From positions 62,001 through 126,000 of the forward strand of contig MKVX01000006.1 in NCBI GenBank assembly GCA_001899255.1: a DNA stretch of 64,000 bases, read 5' to 3'. A model generated the notes under the pieces. That model saw only the letters and a program-made list of their open reading frames with translations, ran no database searches and had not been told where the DNA came from. Below are positions 24,044 through 33,166 of the stretch, piece after piece. The stretch comes from Rhizobiales bacterium 62-47 (GTDB lineage: Bacteria; Pseudomonadota; Alphaproteobacteria; Rhizobiales; Xanthobacteraceae). A program made the position numbers and the translations under genes. The number at the start of each line of letters is the position of its first letter. Position 1 is the stretch's first letter.

Positions 24044-25927
24044 ATGACGTCGACGGCAAGCAGAAGCGACACCACGGTTCGGACGGACCAGTACCCGTTA
24101 CGGCCGATTTCGTTCGGCCGCCCCGCCGTCACCGTCGAGCGCCGCGCCGACGGCACCATTTACCTCCGTCCCAGGACAGCGCTCGGCGATTATCCGCAGC
24201 GGCTGACCGACCGGTTGCATCACTGGGCTGCGACCGCGCCGGATCGCGTGTTCATGGCCGAGCGCGATGCCATCGGCGGCTGGCGCAAGCTGACCTACGC
24301 GCAACTGCTGTCGGCCAGCCGGCACATCGCTTCGGCGCTGCTGTCGCGTGGACTGTCGGCGGAACGGCCGCTGATGATCCTGTCCGGCAATTCGATCGAT
24401 CACGCACTGCTGGCGTTCGGTGCGCTCTATGCCGGCGTGCCTTTCTGCCCGGTATCGCCGGCCTATTCGCTGGTCTCGAAGGACTACGGCAAGCTGGCCT
24501 TCGTCATCAAGCTGCTGACGCCGGGGCTGGTGTTTGCGGACGACGCCACGTTGTTCGCCGACGCCTTGCGCGCCAACGTGCCGGACGATGTCGAGATCGC
24601 CGCGACGCGCGGCAGCGTGCCGGGCCGCAGCGTGACGCCGTTGGCGGATCTGCTGGCGACGCCGGAGCATGCGCAATTGGATGCGACGCATGACGCCATC
24701 GGCCCGGACACCATTGCCAAGTTCCTGCTCACTTCGGGCTCGACCGGCAATCCCAAGGCCGTCATCAACACGCAGCGCATGATCTGCGCCAATCAGGTGA
24801 TGCTGCGCGACACGCTGGCCTTCCTCAAGGATGAGCCGCCGGTGATCGTCGACTGGCTGCCGTGGAATCACACCTTCGGCGGCAATCACAACATCGGGCT
24901 GACGCTGTTCAACGGCGGCTCGATGTATCTCGACGCCGGCAAGCCGACGCCCGGCGGCATCGAACAGACCGTGCGCAACCTGCGCGAGATTTCCCCGACG
25001 GTGTATTTCAACGTGCCGAAAGGCTACGAGTCGCTGCTGCCGTATTTGCGCGACGACGCAGCGTTACGGCAAAAATTCTTCGGCCGCTTGCACGCGATGT
25101 TCTTCAGCGGCGCGGCGCTGTCGCCCTATGTCTGGAACAGCCTCGATGAGATCGCAGTTGCGGTGACCGGCAAGCGAGTGCCGATGCTCACCGGACTGGG
25201 CGCCACCGAGACGGCGCCGTTCTTCATGTCGGTGACGCCGGAAACCAGCCGCTCCGGCCACGTCGGCCTGCCGGTGCTTGGCAACGACGCCAAGCTGGTG
25301 CCGAACAACGGCAAGATCGAAGTGCGCGCCAAGGGGCCGAACGTTACGCCGGGCTACTGGCGGCAACCCGAACTGACCGCCAAGGCGTTCGACGACGAGG
25401 GCTTCTATATTTTCGGCGACGCCATCAAGCCCGCCGACGCCAACAACTTCGACGCGGGCTTCGATTTCGATGGCCGCATTTCCGAGGATTTCAAGCTGGG
25501 CAGCGGCACCTGGGTCAGCGTCGGCCCATTGCGCGCGCGCTTCGTCGCGGCCTGTGCGCCGCTGGTGCGCGACGTGGTGATCGCCGGAATCAACCGCGAC
25601 GAACTGTCGGCGCTGGTGATGCTCGATCTCGACGGTTGCCGGGTCGTCAATCCGGCGCTGCCGCCCGACGATCTCGCAGCGGCGGCGTCGGATCCCAAGA
25701 TCCGGCAGGCCTTCGCCGAACGGCTGGCGCGTTTCGCTGCTGCCGCGACCGGCTCGTCGAACCGAATCACGCGCGCGATACTGATCGACACGCCATTGTC
25801 GATCGATCGCGGCGAAGTCACCGACAAGGGATCGATCAACCAGCGCGCGGTGCTCGAGCATCGCGCCGATGTGATCGAGGGACTTTATGCATCGCCACCT
25901 GCTCCGCAGGTGATTTCAGTCAGCTAG
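24044..25927 (+). CDS. couB: Hydroxycinnamate-CoA ligase (feruloyl-CoA synthase type)
   Basis: A 627-residue ANL ligase that activates p-coumarate, ferulate or similar acids to CoA thioesters with ATP. The characteristic N-terminal [17 protein letters not shown] block leads into the P-loop [45 protein letters not shown] and the C-terminal lysine motif [13 protein letters not shown] choose ATG 24044 over the in-frame TTG at 24026 because ATG is preceded by AAGGCAAGGCG. It is co-transcribed with couA, and its product is the likely inducer read by the CouR repressor. A paralogue sits at 4843. Confidence 0.9.
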   Translation: MTSTASRSDTTVRTDQYPLRPISFGRPAVTVERRADGTIYLRPRTALGDYPQRLTDRLHHWAATAPDRVFMAERDAIGGWRKLTYAQLLSASRHIASALLSRGLSAERPLMILSGNSIDHALLAFGALYAGVPFCPVSPAYSLVSKDYGKLAFVIKLLTPGLVFADDATLFADALRANVPDDVEIAATRGSVPGRSVTPLADLLATPEHAQLDATHDAIGPDTIAKFLLTSGSTGNPKAVINTQRMICANQVMLRDTLAFLKDEPPVIVDWLPWNHTFGGNHNIGLTLFNGGSMYLDAGKPTPGGIEQTVRNLREISPTVYFNVPKGYESLLPYLRDDAALRQKFFGRLHAMFFSGAALSPYVWNSLDEIAVAVTGKRVPMLTGLGATETAPFFMSVTPETSRSGHVGLPVLGNDAKLVPNNGKIEVRAKGPNVTPGYWRQPELTAKAFDDEGFYIFGDAIKPADANNFDAGFDFDGRISEDFKLGSGTWVSVGPLRARFVAACAPLVRDVVIAGINRDELSALVMLDLDGCRVVNPALPPDDLAAAASDPKIRQAFAERLARFAAAATGSSNRITRAILIDTPLSIDRGEVTDKGSINQRAVLEHRADVIEGLYASPPAPQVISVS

Positions 25928-25962
25928 GCCGCGATGCTCGCGGCGTATCACAGGAGACCATC

Positions 25963-26724
25963 ATGCAATTGAAGGGACAGGCCGCGATCGTCACTGGCGG
26001 CGCCTCGGGACTCGGTGCGGCGACGGCACGGCGGCTGGCGGCGCAGGGCGCCAAGGTCGCCATCGCCGACCTCAACACCAAGCTGGCGGAAGAACTCGCC
26101 AAGGAGATCGGTGGCGTCGCGGTGATGTGCGACGTATCCGACCCGGTGTCGGGCGAGGCTGCCATCGTTGCCGCCGCCAAGGCGCACGGTCCGGCGCGCG
26201 TGCTGGTCAATTGCGCCGGCATCGGCGTCGCCAAGCGCGTCGTCGGCCGCGAGGGTCCGCATCCGCTGGCGGATTTCGACAAGGTGATCCGCATTAACCT
26301 GATCGGTTCGTTCAACATGCTGCGGCTCGCCGCTACCGAGATGTCGAAGCTCGAACCGCTCGACGGTGGCGAGCGCGGCGTCATCATCAACACAGCGTCG
26401 GTCGCGGCCTATGACGGCCAGATCGGGCAGGCGGCGTATTCGGCATCGAAGGGCGGCATCGTCGGCATGACCCTGCCGATCGCGCGCGAACTGGCGCAGT
26501 TCGGCATTCGCGTGCTGACCATCGCGCCCGGCCTGTTCCTGACGCCGTTGCTCGGCGCGTTGCCGCAAGCGGCGCAGGATAGCCTCGCCACCGCGATCCC
26601 GTTCCCGCATCGGCTCGGTTCGCCGGACGAATACGCGTCGCTGGCGATGCACATGATCGACAATCCGTATCTTAACGGCGAAGTGGTGCGGCTCGACGCC
26701 TCGCTGCGCATGGCGCCGAAGTAA
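25963..26724 (+). CDS. SDR-family 3-hydroxyacyl-CoA dehydrogenase (HSD10-like)
   Basis: A 253-residue short-chain dehydrogenase with the [12 protein letters not shown] cofactor motif, [21 protein letters not shown] and catalytic YSASK. It parallels the SDR at 2921 in nearly every motif. AGGAGA before ATG 25963 sets the start, 35 bp after couB. A 3-hydroxyacyl-CoA dehydrogenase next to couAB is unexpected if the side chain is removed only by retro-aldol cleavage. It would fit oxidation of the hydrated CoA intermediate to a 3-keto thioester. The substrate remains inferred. Confidence 0.9.
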   Translation: MQLKGQAAIVTGGASGLGAATARRLAAQGAKVAIADLNTKLAEELAKEIGGVAVMCDVSDPVSGEAAIVAAAKAHGPARVLVNCAGIGVAKRVVGREGPHPLADFDKVIRINLIGSFNMLRLAATEMSKLEPLDGGERGVIINTASVAAYDGQIGQAAYSASKGGIVGMTLPIARELAQFGIRVLTIAPGLFLTPLLGALPQAAQDSLATAIPFPHRLGSPDEYASLAMHMIDNPYLNGEVVRLDASLRMAPK

Positions 26725-26746
26725 GTCCAACTTCTCGGGAGCCGGC

Positions 26747-27166
26747 ATGTTCGTTCATCGGCGCGACGTACAGATCCAGTGGGGCGATTGCGACCCCGCC
26801 AACATCGTCTATTATCCGCGCTATTTCGAGATGTTCGACGACAGCACCTCGATCATGTTCGAAGCTGCCGGCTTCTCCAAGCAGGATATCGTCCATCGCT
26901 ATGGCCTCGTCGGCATCCCGATGGTGGATACGCGGGCGAAATTTCATATTCCCTCGACGCACGGCGACTGGATCGCCATCGAGAGCCGGGTCGAGGCGTG
27001 GCGGCGCTCCAGCTTCGACGTGCGGCATAATGTCTTCAAGGGCGAGGCGCTCGCGATCGAAGCGTTCGAAACCCGCGTGCTGGTGGGCCGCGATCCCAAC
27101 AATACCGACAAACTGAAATCCGCGCCGGTCCCGGCGGAAATCATCGCGCGCTTCGAGCGGGGCTGA
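26747..27166 (+). CDS. 4-Hydroxybenzoyl-CoA thioesterase family protein
   Basis: A 139-residue hotdog thioesterase. The N-terminal IQWGDCDPANIVYYPRYFEM is the signature of the Pseudomonas CBS3-type 4-hydroxybenzoyl-CoA thioesterase, with the catalytic aspartate in GDCDPA. It hydrolyses aroyl-CoA to the free acid and CoA. It lies 22 bp after the SDR, so the operon runs couA-couB-SDR-thioesterase. Together with the SDR this suggests the pathway can yield an aroyl-CoA and release 4-hydroxybenzoate. That product assignment is inference. Confidence 0.88.
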   Translation: MFVHRRDVQIQWGDCDPANIVYYPRYFEMFDDSTSIMFEAAGFSKQDIVHRYGLVGIPMVDTRAKFHIPSTHGDWIAIESRVEAWRRSSFDVRHNVFKGEALAIEAFETRVLVGRDPNNTDKLKSAPVPAEIIARFERG

Positions 27167-27254
27167 CATTGTCAACGGCACCGCCTAAAGAAGGTGTCGG
27201 ATGAATATCGTGTGAACTGACTTGTCTTCTAGCAACTGCCTTTGGGAGGAATGA

Positions 27255-28409
27255 ATGAAGAAGGTGTCTCTGTTGATGGCTGCGGCCGCGGCGCTTGCAT
27301 TGCCGGGCCTGATGGCGCCGGCGCTGGCGCAAAGCAACGAAATCGTCATCGGCATTTCGGTGACGACGACCGGGCCTGCGGCCGCGCTCGGCATTCCGGA
27401 GCGCAACGCGCTGGAATTCGTCGCCAAGGAAATCGGCGGCGTACCGCTGAAGGTGATCGTGCTCGACGACGGCGGCGATCCGACCGCGGCGACCACCAAC
27501 GCGCGCCGCTTCGTGACGGAATCCAAGGCTGACATCATCATGGGATCGTCGACCACGCCGCCGAGCGTTGCGATGTCGACGGTTGCCAACGAAGCCGGCG
27601 TTCCGCATTTCGGCCTTGCGCCGTTCCCGATCACGCCGGAACGCGCCAAGTGGTCGGTTTCGATGCCGCAGCCGATTCCGATCATGGGCAAGGTGCTCTA
27701 CGAGCACATGAAGAAGAACAACGTGAAGACCGTCGGTTATATCGGCTACTCGGATTCCTACGGCGACCTGTGGTTCAACGACCTCAAGACGCAGGCGGTG
27801 CCGATGGGCATCAACATCGTCGACGAGGAACGTTTCGCGCGCCCGGATACGTCGGTCACCGGTCAGGTGTTGAAGCTGGTGGCGGCCAATCCTGACGCCA
27901 TCCTGGTCGGCGCTTCGGGCACCGCGGCCGCGTTGCCGCAGACCACGCTGCGCGAGCGCGGCTACAAGGGCCTGATCTATCAGACCCACGGCGCCGCCAG
28001 CATGGACTTCATCCGCATCGCCGGAAAGGCCGCTGAAGGCGTGCTGATGGCGTCGGGTCCGGTGATGGATCCGGAAGGGCAGGCCGACAGCGCGCTGACC
28101 AAGAAGCCGGGCCTCGAACTGAACAAGGCCTATGAAGCCAAGTACGGCGTCAACAGCCGCAGCCAGTTCGCCGGTCACTCGTTCGATGCCTTCAAGGTGC
28201 TCGAGCGTGTCGTTCCGGTGGCGCTGAAGAAGGCCAAGCCGGGCACGCCGGAATTCCGTGAGGCAATCCGTCAGGCCTTGCTGACCGAGCGCGATATCGC
28301 GGCGAGCCAGGGCGTCTACAATTTCACCGAGAAGGATCGCTTCGGTCTCGACGATCGTTCGCGCATCATCCTCACGGTGAAGGACGGCAAGTACGTCCAG
28401 GTGAAGTAA
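27255..28409 (+). CDS. couP: ABC transporter substrate-binding protein for phenylpropanoids (CouP-like)
   Basis: A 384-residue periplasmic Leu/Ile/Val-type binding protein. Residues 1-25 are a signal peptide (MKKVSLLMAAAAALALPGL, cleavage after PALAQ region). The mature fold begins NEIVIGISVTTTGPAAALG, with DGGDPTAATTNARR and the GHSFDAF segment near the end. GGGAGGA ahead of ATG 27255 supports the start. It follows the thioesterase by 88 bp on the same strand and ends in a strong terminator. The partner permease/ATPase genes lie downstream on the opposite strand, as in the R. palustris couPSTU locus. Substrate range inferred from synteny. Confidence 0.87.
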   Translation: MKKVSLLMAAAAALALPGLMAPALAQSNEIVIGISVTTTGPAAALGIPERNALEFVAKEIGGVPLKVIVLDDGGDPTAATTNARRFVTESKADIIMGSSTTPPSVAMSTVANEAGVPHFGLAPFPITPERAKWSVSMPQPIPIMGKVLYEHMKKNNVKTVGYIGYSDSYGDLWFNDLKTQAVPMGINIVDEERFARPDTSVTGQVLKLVAANPDAILVGASGTAAALPQTTLRERGYKGLIYQTHGAASMDFIRIAGKAAEGVLMASGPVMDPEGQADSALTKKPGLELNKAYEAKYGVNSRSQFAGHSFDAFKVLERVVPVALKKAKPGTPEFREAIRQALLTERDIAASQGVYNFTEKDRFGLDDRSRIILTVKDGKYVQVK

Positions 28410-28445
28410 GAGCCGACGTCAGCGTCTCGCGACGTTGAAACGATC

Positions 28446-28475
28446 AAGCCGGCCTCTCGTGAGGCCGGCTTTTTT
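28446..28475 (+). terminator. Rho-independent terminator after couP
   Basis: AAGCCGGCCTC and GAGGCCGGCTT form a perfect 11-bp stem with a TCGT loop, followed by six T. It closes the couA-to-couP unit. Confidence 0.85.
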
Positions 28476-28503
28476 CTTTCCTCGTAATGAACGGGGGGAC
28501 GCC

Positions 28504-28662
28504 GTCATCCTGAGGTGCGAGGCGCACTTCCGCGCCGAGCCATAGCAAGTTGGCTTGCCAGCCTGCGTTCTCCCAGTATCCCATCTTGGGCAAACCCAAG
28601 ACGGGTGGCGACGGCGATCCTTCGAGGCTCGCGACGTTCGTCGCTCGCACCTCAGGATGACG
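28504..28662. repeat. Intergenic palindromic repeat, family R3, long form
   Basis: GTCATCCTGAGGTGCGAGG and the matching CTCGCACCTCAGGATGACG ends enclose an extra central stretch (about 28545-28610) not seen in the other copies. It fills the convergent gap between couP and the ATPase gene. Confidence 0.75.
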
Positions 28663-28691
28663 CCATCGCACCAACCCGACTCATTGTGCCT

Positions 28692-29426
28692 TTAAACAGC
28701 GCTCGCGCCGGCGTGCTGGAAGCCGAGATAGCTGGCGACGACGCGCGGGTCGGCCGCGATGTCGGCGGCGGGGCCGTGCAGGATGAAGGCGCCCAGCTCC
28801 ATGACGTAAGCGCGGTCGGCAATCTGCAGTGCCGCCTTGGCGTTCTGCTCGACCAGCAGCACCGAGACGCCTGCCGCACGCAGCGCGCCGATGATCTTGA
28901 AGATATCGGCGACGATCAGCGGCGCGAGGCCGAGGCTCGGCTCGTCAAGCATCAACAACCGCGGTTCACCCATCAGCGCGCGACCCATCGCCAGCATCTG
29001 CTGTTCGCCGCCGGACAGCGTGCCGGCCAGTTGCTGCCGCCGCTCCTTGAGGCGCGGAAACAGCGCGTAGACACGCTCGAAGGATTGCGCGGCGGTCGCC
29101 TTGGCGATGCGGAAGGCGCCGAGCTGCAGGTTGTCCTCGACGCTCATGGTGCCGAACAATTCGCGATGCTCGGGCACAAGCGACAGGCCGGCGGCGACGC
29201 GATCCTCGATATCGAGACCGGCGAGATCCTGGCCGTTGAAGCTGATGCGGCCGTGTTGCGGCAGGATGCCCATAATGGCGTTGAGCAGCGTCGTCTTGCC
29301 AGCACCATTGGCGCCGACGATGGTAACGATCTCGTTGGCCTTGACCTCGAGCGAGACCGAACGCACCGCCTCGACCTTGCCGTAGGAGATCGAGGTATCG
29401 GCAACCGAAAGCAGCGTTGCACTCAT
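28692..29426 (-). CDS. ABC transporter ATP-binding protein, LivF type
   Basis: A 244-residue ATPase of the branched-chain/urea-type (HAAT) ABC family. Walker A is GANGAGKTTLLN, the signature is LSGGEQQMLAMGRAL, Walker B is LLMLDEPSLGLAP, followed by VLLVEQNAKAAL. Its ATG overlaps the stop of the fusion gene upstream by the ATGA arrangement, so both are translationally coupled. With the fusion gene, the LivH-type permease and CouP it completes a phenylpropanoid importer (one of the genes called couS, couT or couU in R. palustris; I cannot assign the letter). Confidence 0.9.
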   Translation of the reverse strand: MSATLLSVADTSISYGKVEAVRSVSLEVKANEIVTIVGANGAGKTTLLNAIMGILPQHGRISFNGQDLAGLDIEDRVAAGLSLVPEHRELFGTMSVEDNLQLGAFRIAKATAAQSFERVYALFPRLKERRQQLAGTLSGGEQQMLAMGRALMGEPRLLMLDEPSLGLAPLIVADIFKIIGALRAAGVSVLLVEQNAKAALQIADRAYVMELGAFILHGPAADIAADPRVVASYLGFQHAGASAV

Positions 29427-31198
29427 GCGGTGGCTCCGAGATAGGCGCGGATCACGTCCGGGTTGCTCTTGATGACGTCGGGCGTGCCCTCGGCGATTTT
29501 GGTCCCGAAATCGAGCACGACGATGCGGTCGGCGAGATCCATGACGAAGCCCATGTCGTGTTCGACCAGCAGCACCGACATGCCGCCGTCGCGCAATTGC
29601 CGCAGCAGCGCCGCGAGTTGCTGTTTCTCCATGTGCCGCAGTCCGGCAGCCGGCTCATCGAGCAGCAGCAGCACCGGATCGACGCACAGCGCGCGCGCGA
29701 TTTCGACGATGCGCTGCTGGCCGAGCGACAGACTGCCGGCCAGTTGATCGATCTGGTCGCTGAGGCCGACGCGGGCAATCTGCCGCGCCGCTTCGGCCAG
29801 CAATCCGGCTTCGTCGGCGCGATCGAGCCGCAGCATGCTGGCGATGGCGCCGGCATGGCCGCGCAGATGCGCGCCCATCGCGACGTTTTCCAGCACCGTC
29901 ATGTCGGGGATCAGCTTGACGTGCTGGAAGGTGCGGGCGACGCCAAGCTTGGCGATCTGTTGCGGCGTCGCGCCGTCGATATCGGTGCCGCACACTGTGA
30001 TGCGTCCCGCCGACGATTCCAGCACGCGGGTGACGAGATTGAAGGTGGTGCTCTTGCCGGCGCCGTTGGGACCGATCAGCGCCACGATCTCCCTGGTGCC
30101 GACGCTGAAGCTGACGTCGTTGACGGCGATGACGCCGCCGAATTGCTTGCGTGCGCCTTCCAGCTTCAGCAGCACCTCGGATGTCAGCGGTGCGGCAGCG
30201 CGCGGCGCGAGCTCGGCCGATGTATCGGTGCGCGTGGCGCTGCGCTTGAACGGCAGCAGGTTGGTGAGCCACGGCCACATGCCGGAGGGCGCGAAGTGCA
30301 GTAGCGCCACCAGCACAATGCCGAACACGATGATCTCGAGCTGGCCCTGTCCGCCGAAGATCAACGGCAGATAGCTTTGCAACACTTCCTTGAGGATCAC
30401 CACGACCGCCGCGCCGAGCACGCCGCCCCAGACATAACCGGCGCCGCCGACCACGGCGATGAACAGATATTCGATGCTGGCGTGAGCGCCAAACGGCGTC
30501 GGGTTGGCGGCGCGTTGCAGATGCGCGTAGAGCCAGCCGGACAATCCGGCCAGCACCGCGGCATAGATGAACACCAGGAGCTTGGCGCGCGCCGTCTGCA
30601 CGCCGAACGCTTCGGCGGCGACATGCCCGCGCCGCAGCGCGCGGATGGCGCGGCCGGTACGCGAATCCAGCAGGTTGGTGGTGAGCAGCGCGGCAAGGAT
30701 CACGGCGATCCAGATGACGTAATAGATCGTGCCCGGATCGAGCATGCGCAGGCTGCCGATCTGCAGCGGCGGAATCGCCGAGATGCCGTCGTTGCGGCCG
30801 AGGAATTCCAGCTTGCTGAAGAGGTAGAACAGCCCGAGGCCCCAGGCCAGGGTGCCGAGCGGCAGGTAGTGGCCGGACAGCCGCACTGTGACGATGCCGA
30901 GCACGACAGCGGCGAGGCCGCTGACCAAGAGCGACAGCGGCAGCGTCAGCCACGGAGACAGGCCGTAGTGGGTCGACAGCACGGCGGTGGTGTAGGCGCC
31001 GAAGCCGCAAAACGCCGCCTGGCCGAACGAGGTGAGGCCGCCGACGCCGGTCAGCAGCACCAGCCCCATGGCGACCAAAGCGGCAAGGCCGATATTGTCG
31101 AGCAGCACGATCCAGAATGGCGGGATGTTGGGGATCAGCGGCAGCACCGCCATGATCACCGCGAAAATGACGACCGGCAAACGTTGCGACATCGCCAT
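29423..31198 (-). CDS. LivM-LivG fusion: ABC permease plus ATP-binding protein
   Basis: A 591-residue fusion. The N-terminal 310 residues are a LivM-type permease with about nine helices (GLVLLTGVGGLTSFGQAAF, GRAIRALRRG.VAAEAFGV, YVWGGVLGAA). After a linker, residues 340-591 form a LivG ATPase with Walker A GPNGAGKSTTFNL, signature LSLGQQRIVEIARA and Walker B LLLLDEPAAGL. The two parts are separate genes in most such operons (compare 37430 and 40054 here). ATG 31198 overlaps the upstream permease stop (TGATG). It is part of the CouP importer. Confidence 0.9.
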   Translation of the reverse strand: MAMSQRLPVVIFAVIMAVLPLIPNIPPFWIVLLDNIGLAALVAMGLVLLTGVGGLTSFGQAAFCGFGAYTTAVLSTHYGLSPWLTLPLSLLVSGLAAVVLGIVTVRLSGHYLPLGTLAWGLGLFYLFSKLEFLGRNDGISAIPPLQIGSLRMLDPGTIYYVIWIAVILAALLTTNLLDSRTGRAIRALRRGHVAAEAFGVQTARAKLLVFIYAAVLAGLSGWLYAHLQRAANPTPFGAHASIEYLFIAVVGGAGYVWGGVLGAAVVVILKEVLQSYLPLIFGGQGQLEIIVFGIVLVALLHFAPSGMWPWLTNLLPFKRSATRTDTSAELAPRAAAPLTSEVLLKLEGARKQFGGVIAVNDVSFSVGTREIVALIGPNGAGKSTTFNLVTRVLESSAGRITVCGTDIDGATPQQIAKLGVARTFQHVKLIPDMTVLENVAMGAHLRGHAGAIASMLRLDRADEAGLLAEAARQIARVGLSDQIDQLAGSLSLGQQRIVEIARALCVDPVLLLLDEPAAGLRHMEKQQLAALLRQLRDGGMSVLLVEHDMGFVMDLADRIVVLDFGTKIAEGTPDVIKSNPDVIRAYLGATA

Positions 31199-32283
31199 CA
31201 ATCCTTCTCTTCTTCGACTTCAGGTGCGGCGAGCGAGCGCAGCACCAGCACCGGAATGATCAGGGTGAAGACGATGACCTCCTTATAGTTGCTGGCGTAG
31301 AACGACGAGAACGCTTCGACGATGCCGACGACCAGCGCCGCCACGGCGGTGAGCGGATAACTGATGAGGCCGCCGATGATGGCCGCGACGAAACCCTTGA
31401 GGCCGACGATGAATCCGGTGTCGTAATAGAGCGTCGTGATCGGCACGATCAGGATGCCGGAGATGGCGCCGATCACCGACGCCAGCAGGAAGGCGATCTG
31501 TCCCGACAGCGAGGTGCGGATGCCGACAAGGCGCGCCCCGAGCCGGTTCACCGCCGTGGCCCGCAGCGCCTTGCCATACAGCGTGAAATCGAAGAACAGC
31601 CACAGCGCGATAATCAGCGCGGCCGTGATGCCGTAGACGACGAGGCTTTGCCCCGAGATGCGCAGATCGCCGATGGTGATCGCGGCGTCGGAAATCGTCG
31701 GTCCGCGCAGGCCTTCGGCGCCGAAGAACACCAGGCCGAAACCCTGCATGGCGAGATGACATCCGACCGAGGCGATCAGCAGCACCAGCACCGAAGTGTG
31801 CGCGATCGGCTGGAATGCGATGCGGTAAAGGAACAGGCCGATGGCGGCGACGATCAGCAGCGACAGCGTGATGTTGACCGGGATGTTGTTCTGCCGTCCC
31901 GCCAGCCACATCGTCAGCAGCAGCACCACCACCGGAAAGACGATATTGACGGTGAAGGCCCGTAGCAGCGCGCGTGCATGAAGCGATTTGCGCGCGGCGA
32001 ACACATCGAAGCCGAAGGCGACGAGGCCCATCACCACGGCAAGGCGGGCCGTGCCCGGCACCTGCCCGGCGGCGAGCGTCGCGTAGCTCAATGCGCCATA
32101 GGTAATGAATTCGCCTTGCGGGATCAGGATCACGCGCGTGACCGCGAACACCAGCACGAGTGCCAGGCCCAGCAGTGCGTAGATCGCGCCGTTGGTGATG
32201 CCGTCCTGGATCAGGAACAGCAGGATTGTCGTATTCAAGCTCCGCCCCCCTTCGGCGTCGGCGCGCCCCCGTTTCGCCGCCAT
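31198..32283 (-). CDS. ABC transporter permease, LivH type
   Basis: A 361-residue permease from ATG 32283; TTG 32238, after a G-rich site, would give 345. LivH features are [51 protein letters not shown] and [22 protein letters not shown], in about nine helices. An unusual insert of extra helices lies between residues 70 and 130 compared with short LivH proteins. It is the first gene of the minus-strand importer unit, divergent from couR, with the shared operator at 32337-32353 in between. It works with the fusion protein, the LivF-type ATPase and CouP. Confidence 0.87.
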   Translation of the reverse strand: MAAKRGRADAEGGRSLNTTILLFLIQDGITNGAIYALLGLALVLVFAVTRVILIPQGEFITYGALSYATLAAGQVPGTARLAVVMGLVAFGFDVFAARKSLHARALLRAFTVNIVFPVVVLLLTMWLAGRQNNIPVNITLSLLIVAAIGLFLYRIAFQPIAHTSVLVLLIASVGCHLAMQGFGLVFFGAEGLRGPTISDAAITIGDLRISGQSLVVYGITAALIIALWLFFDFTLYGKALRATAVNRLGARLVGIRTSLSGQIAFLLASVIGAISGILIVPITTLYYDTGFIVGLKGFVAAIIGGLISYPLTAVAALVVGIVEAFSSFYASNYKEVIVFTLIIPVLVLRSLAAPEVEEEKD

Positions 32284-32336
32284 AATTCCATACCGACGGT
32301 TGAATTCCGCCGGTCGTATTTGATATGATCCATAAC

Positions 32337-32353
32337 GATTATCGACTATAATC
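32337..32353. promoter_or_regulatory. Operator-like inverted repeat, site 3 of 3, between the importer and couR
   Basis: GATTATcgactATAATC: perfect 6-bp arms, 5-bp spacer, the same consensus as sites 1 and 2. A perfect TATAAT hexamer (32347-32352) reading toward couR lies inside it. Position fits autoregulation and control of the divergent importer. Confidence 0.6.
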
Positions 32354-32416
32354 TCAAGATACGAATCAGGTTTTACGATCTTTCATTTGATTAACACCAA
32401 GAGCGAGTTTCGAGCG

Positions 32417-32938
32417 ATGACCGCGCACAAGACGACGCAACTGGACGCTTCAAGGCTGGCGCGATTGCCGCGTGAGGTCGCGATGGATGACGATGCCGAA
32501 GCGAGCGCGCTCAAGATGGGCGAGTTGTCGGACCTGCTGGGCTATTCGTTGAAGCGGGCGCAGCTCAAGGTGTTCGAGGATTTCCTGCGTTGCGTCTCGT
32601 CGCTGCAGCTGACGCCGGCGCAGTTCTCGGTGCTGCTTCTGATGGAGAAAAACCCCGGCCGCAATCAAACCGAGATCGCCAATACGCTCGGCATCCTGCG
32701 CCCGAACTTCGTGGCGATGCTGGATGGCCTCGAGAGCCGCGAATTGTGCATGCGGGTCCGCTCGGCGCACGATCGCCGCTCGCACAACCTGATGCTCACC
32801 GACAAGGGCCGCGCCACGCTGGCGCGTGCCAAGAAGCTGATCGCCACCAAGCACGAAGCGCGTCTCAACGAAGTGCTGGGCCCGGCCAATCGCGCCGCGC
32901 TGCTCGAAATGCTGGCGACGATCGCGCGGGATTTCTGA
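32417..32938 (+). CDS. couR: MarR family repressor of phenylpropanoid genes (CouR-like)
   Basis: A 173-residue MarR-family protein. The winged helix is at about residues 70-125 (LTPAQFSVLLLMEKNPGRNQTEIANTLGI, then LRPNFVAMLDGLESRELCMRVRSAHDRRSHNLMLTDKG). Synteny with R. palustris suggests it is CouR, a repressor released by p-coumaroyl-CoA. ATG 32417 is preferred; an in-frame TTG at 32387 would add 10 residues. It is divergent from the importer genes, with the operator 64 bp upstream of its start. Proposed targets are tarPQM, couAB and the importer; the DNA evidence is the repeated operator, not a measured binding. Confidence 0.85.
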   Translation: MTAHKTTQLDASRLARLPREVAMDDDAEASALKMGELSDLLGYSLKRAQLKVFEDFLRCVSSLQLTPAQFSVLLLMEKNPGRNQTEIANTLGILRPNFVAMLDGLESRELCMRVRSAHDRRSHNLMLTDKGRATLARAKKLIATKHEARLNEVLGPANRAALLEMLATIARDF

Positions 32939-33000
32939 CGGCCGTTCTGCCTACAGCAGGATCATGAGATTGAATGAGCCTCGCCGCAGGCGCGCTTTAC

Positions 33001-33110
33001 CTCCCCTATAGGGAGAGGTCGGATTGCGTAGCAATTCGGGTGAGGGGTGACAGGTGACAGGTGGGAGATGGAGCCCCCTCACCCCAGCCCATTCCCCGGT
33101 GGGGAGAGGG
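33001..33110. repeat. Intergenic palindromic repeat, family R1
   Basis: CCTCCCCTATAGGGAGAGG at the left, CCCCGGTGGGGAGAGGG at the right and GGGTGAGGGG in the core. Lies between couR and the glycerate kinase gene; no other feature is visible in this 0.2-kb gap. Confidence 0.75.
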
Positions 33111-33166
33111 AGCGCGCCGTCTGCTCCATGACCGTTTCGTTCCGAAGCGAGTGAGCAGGCTGATCT

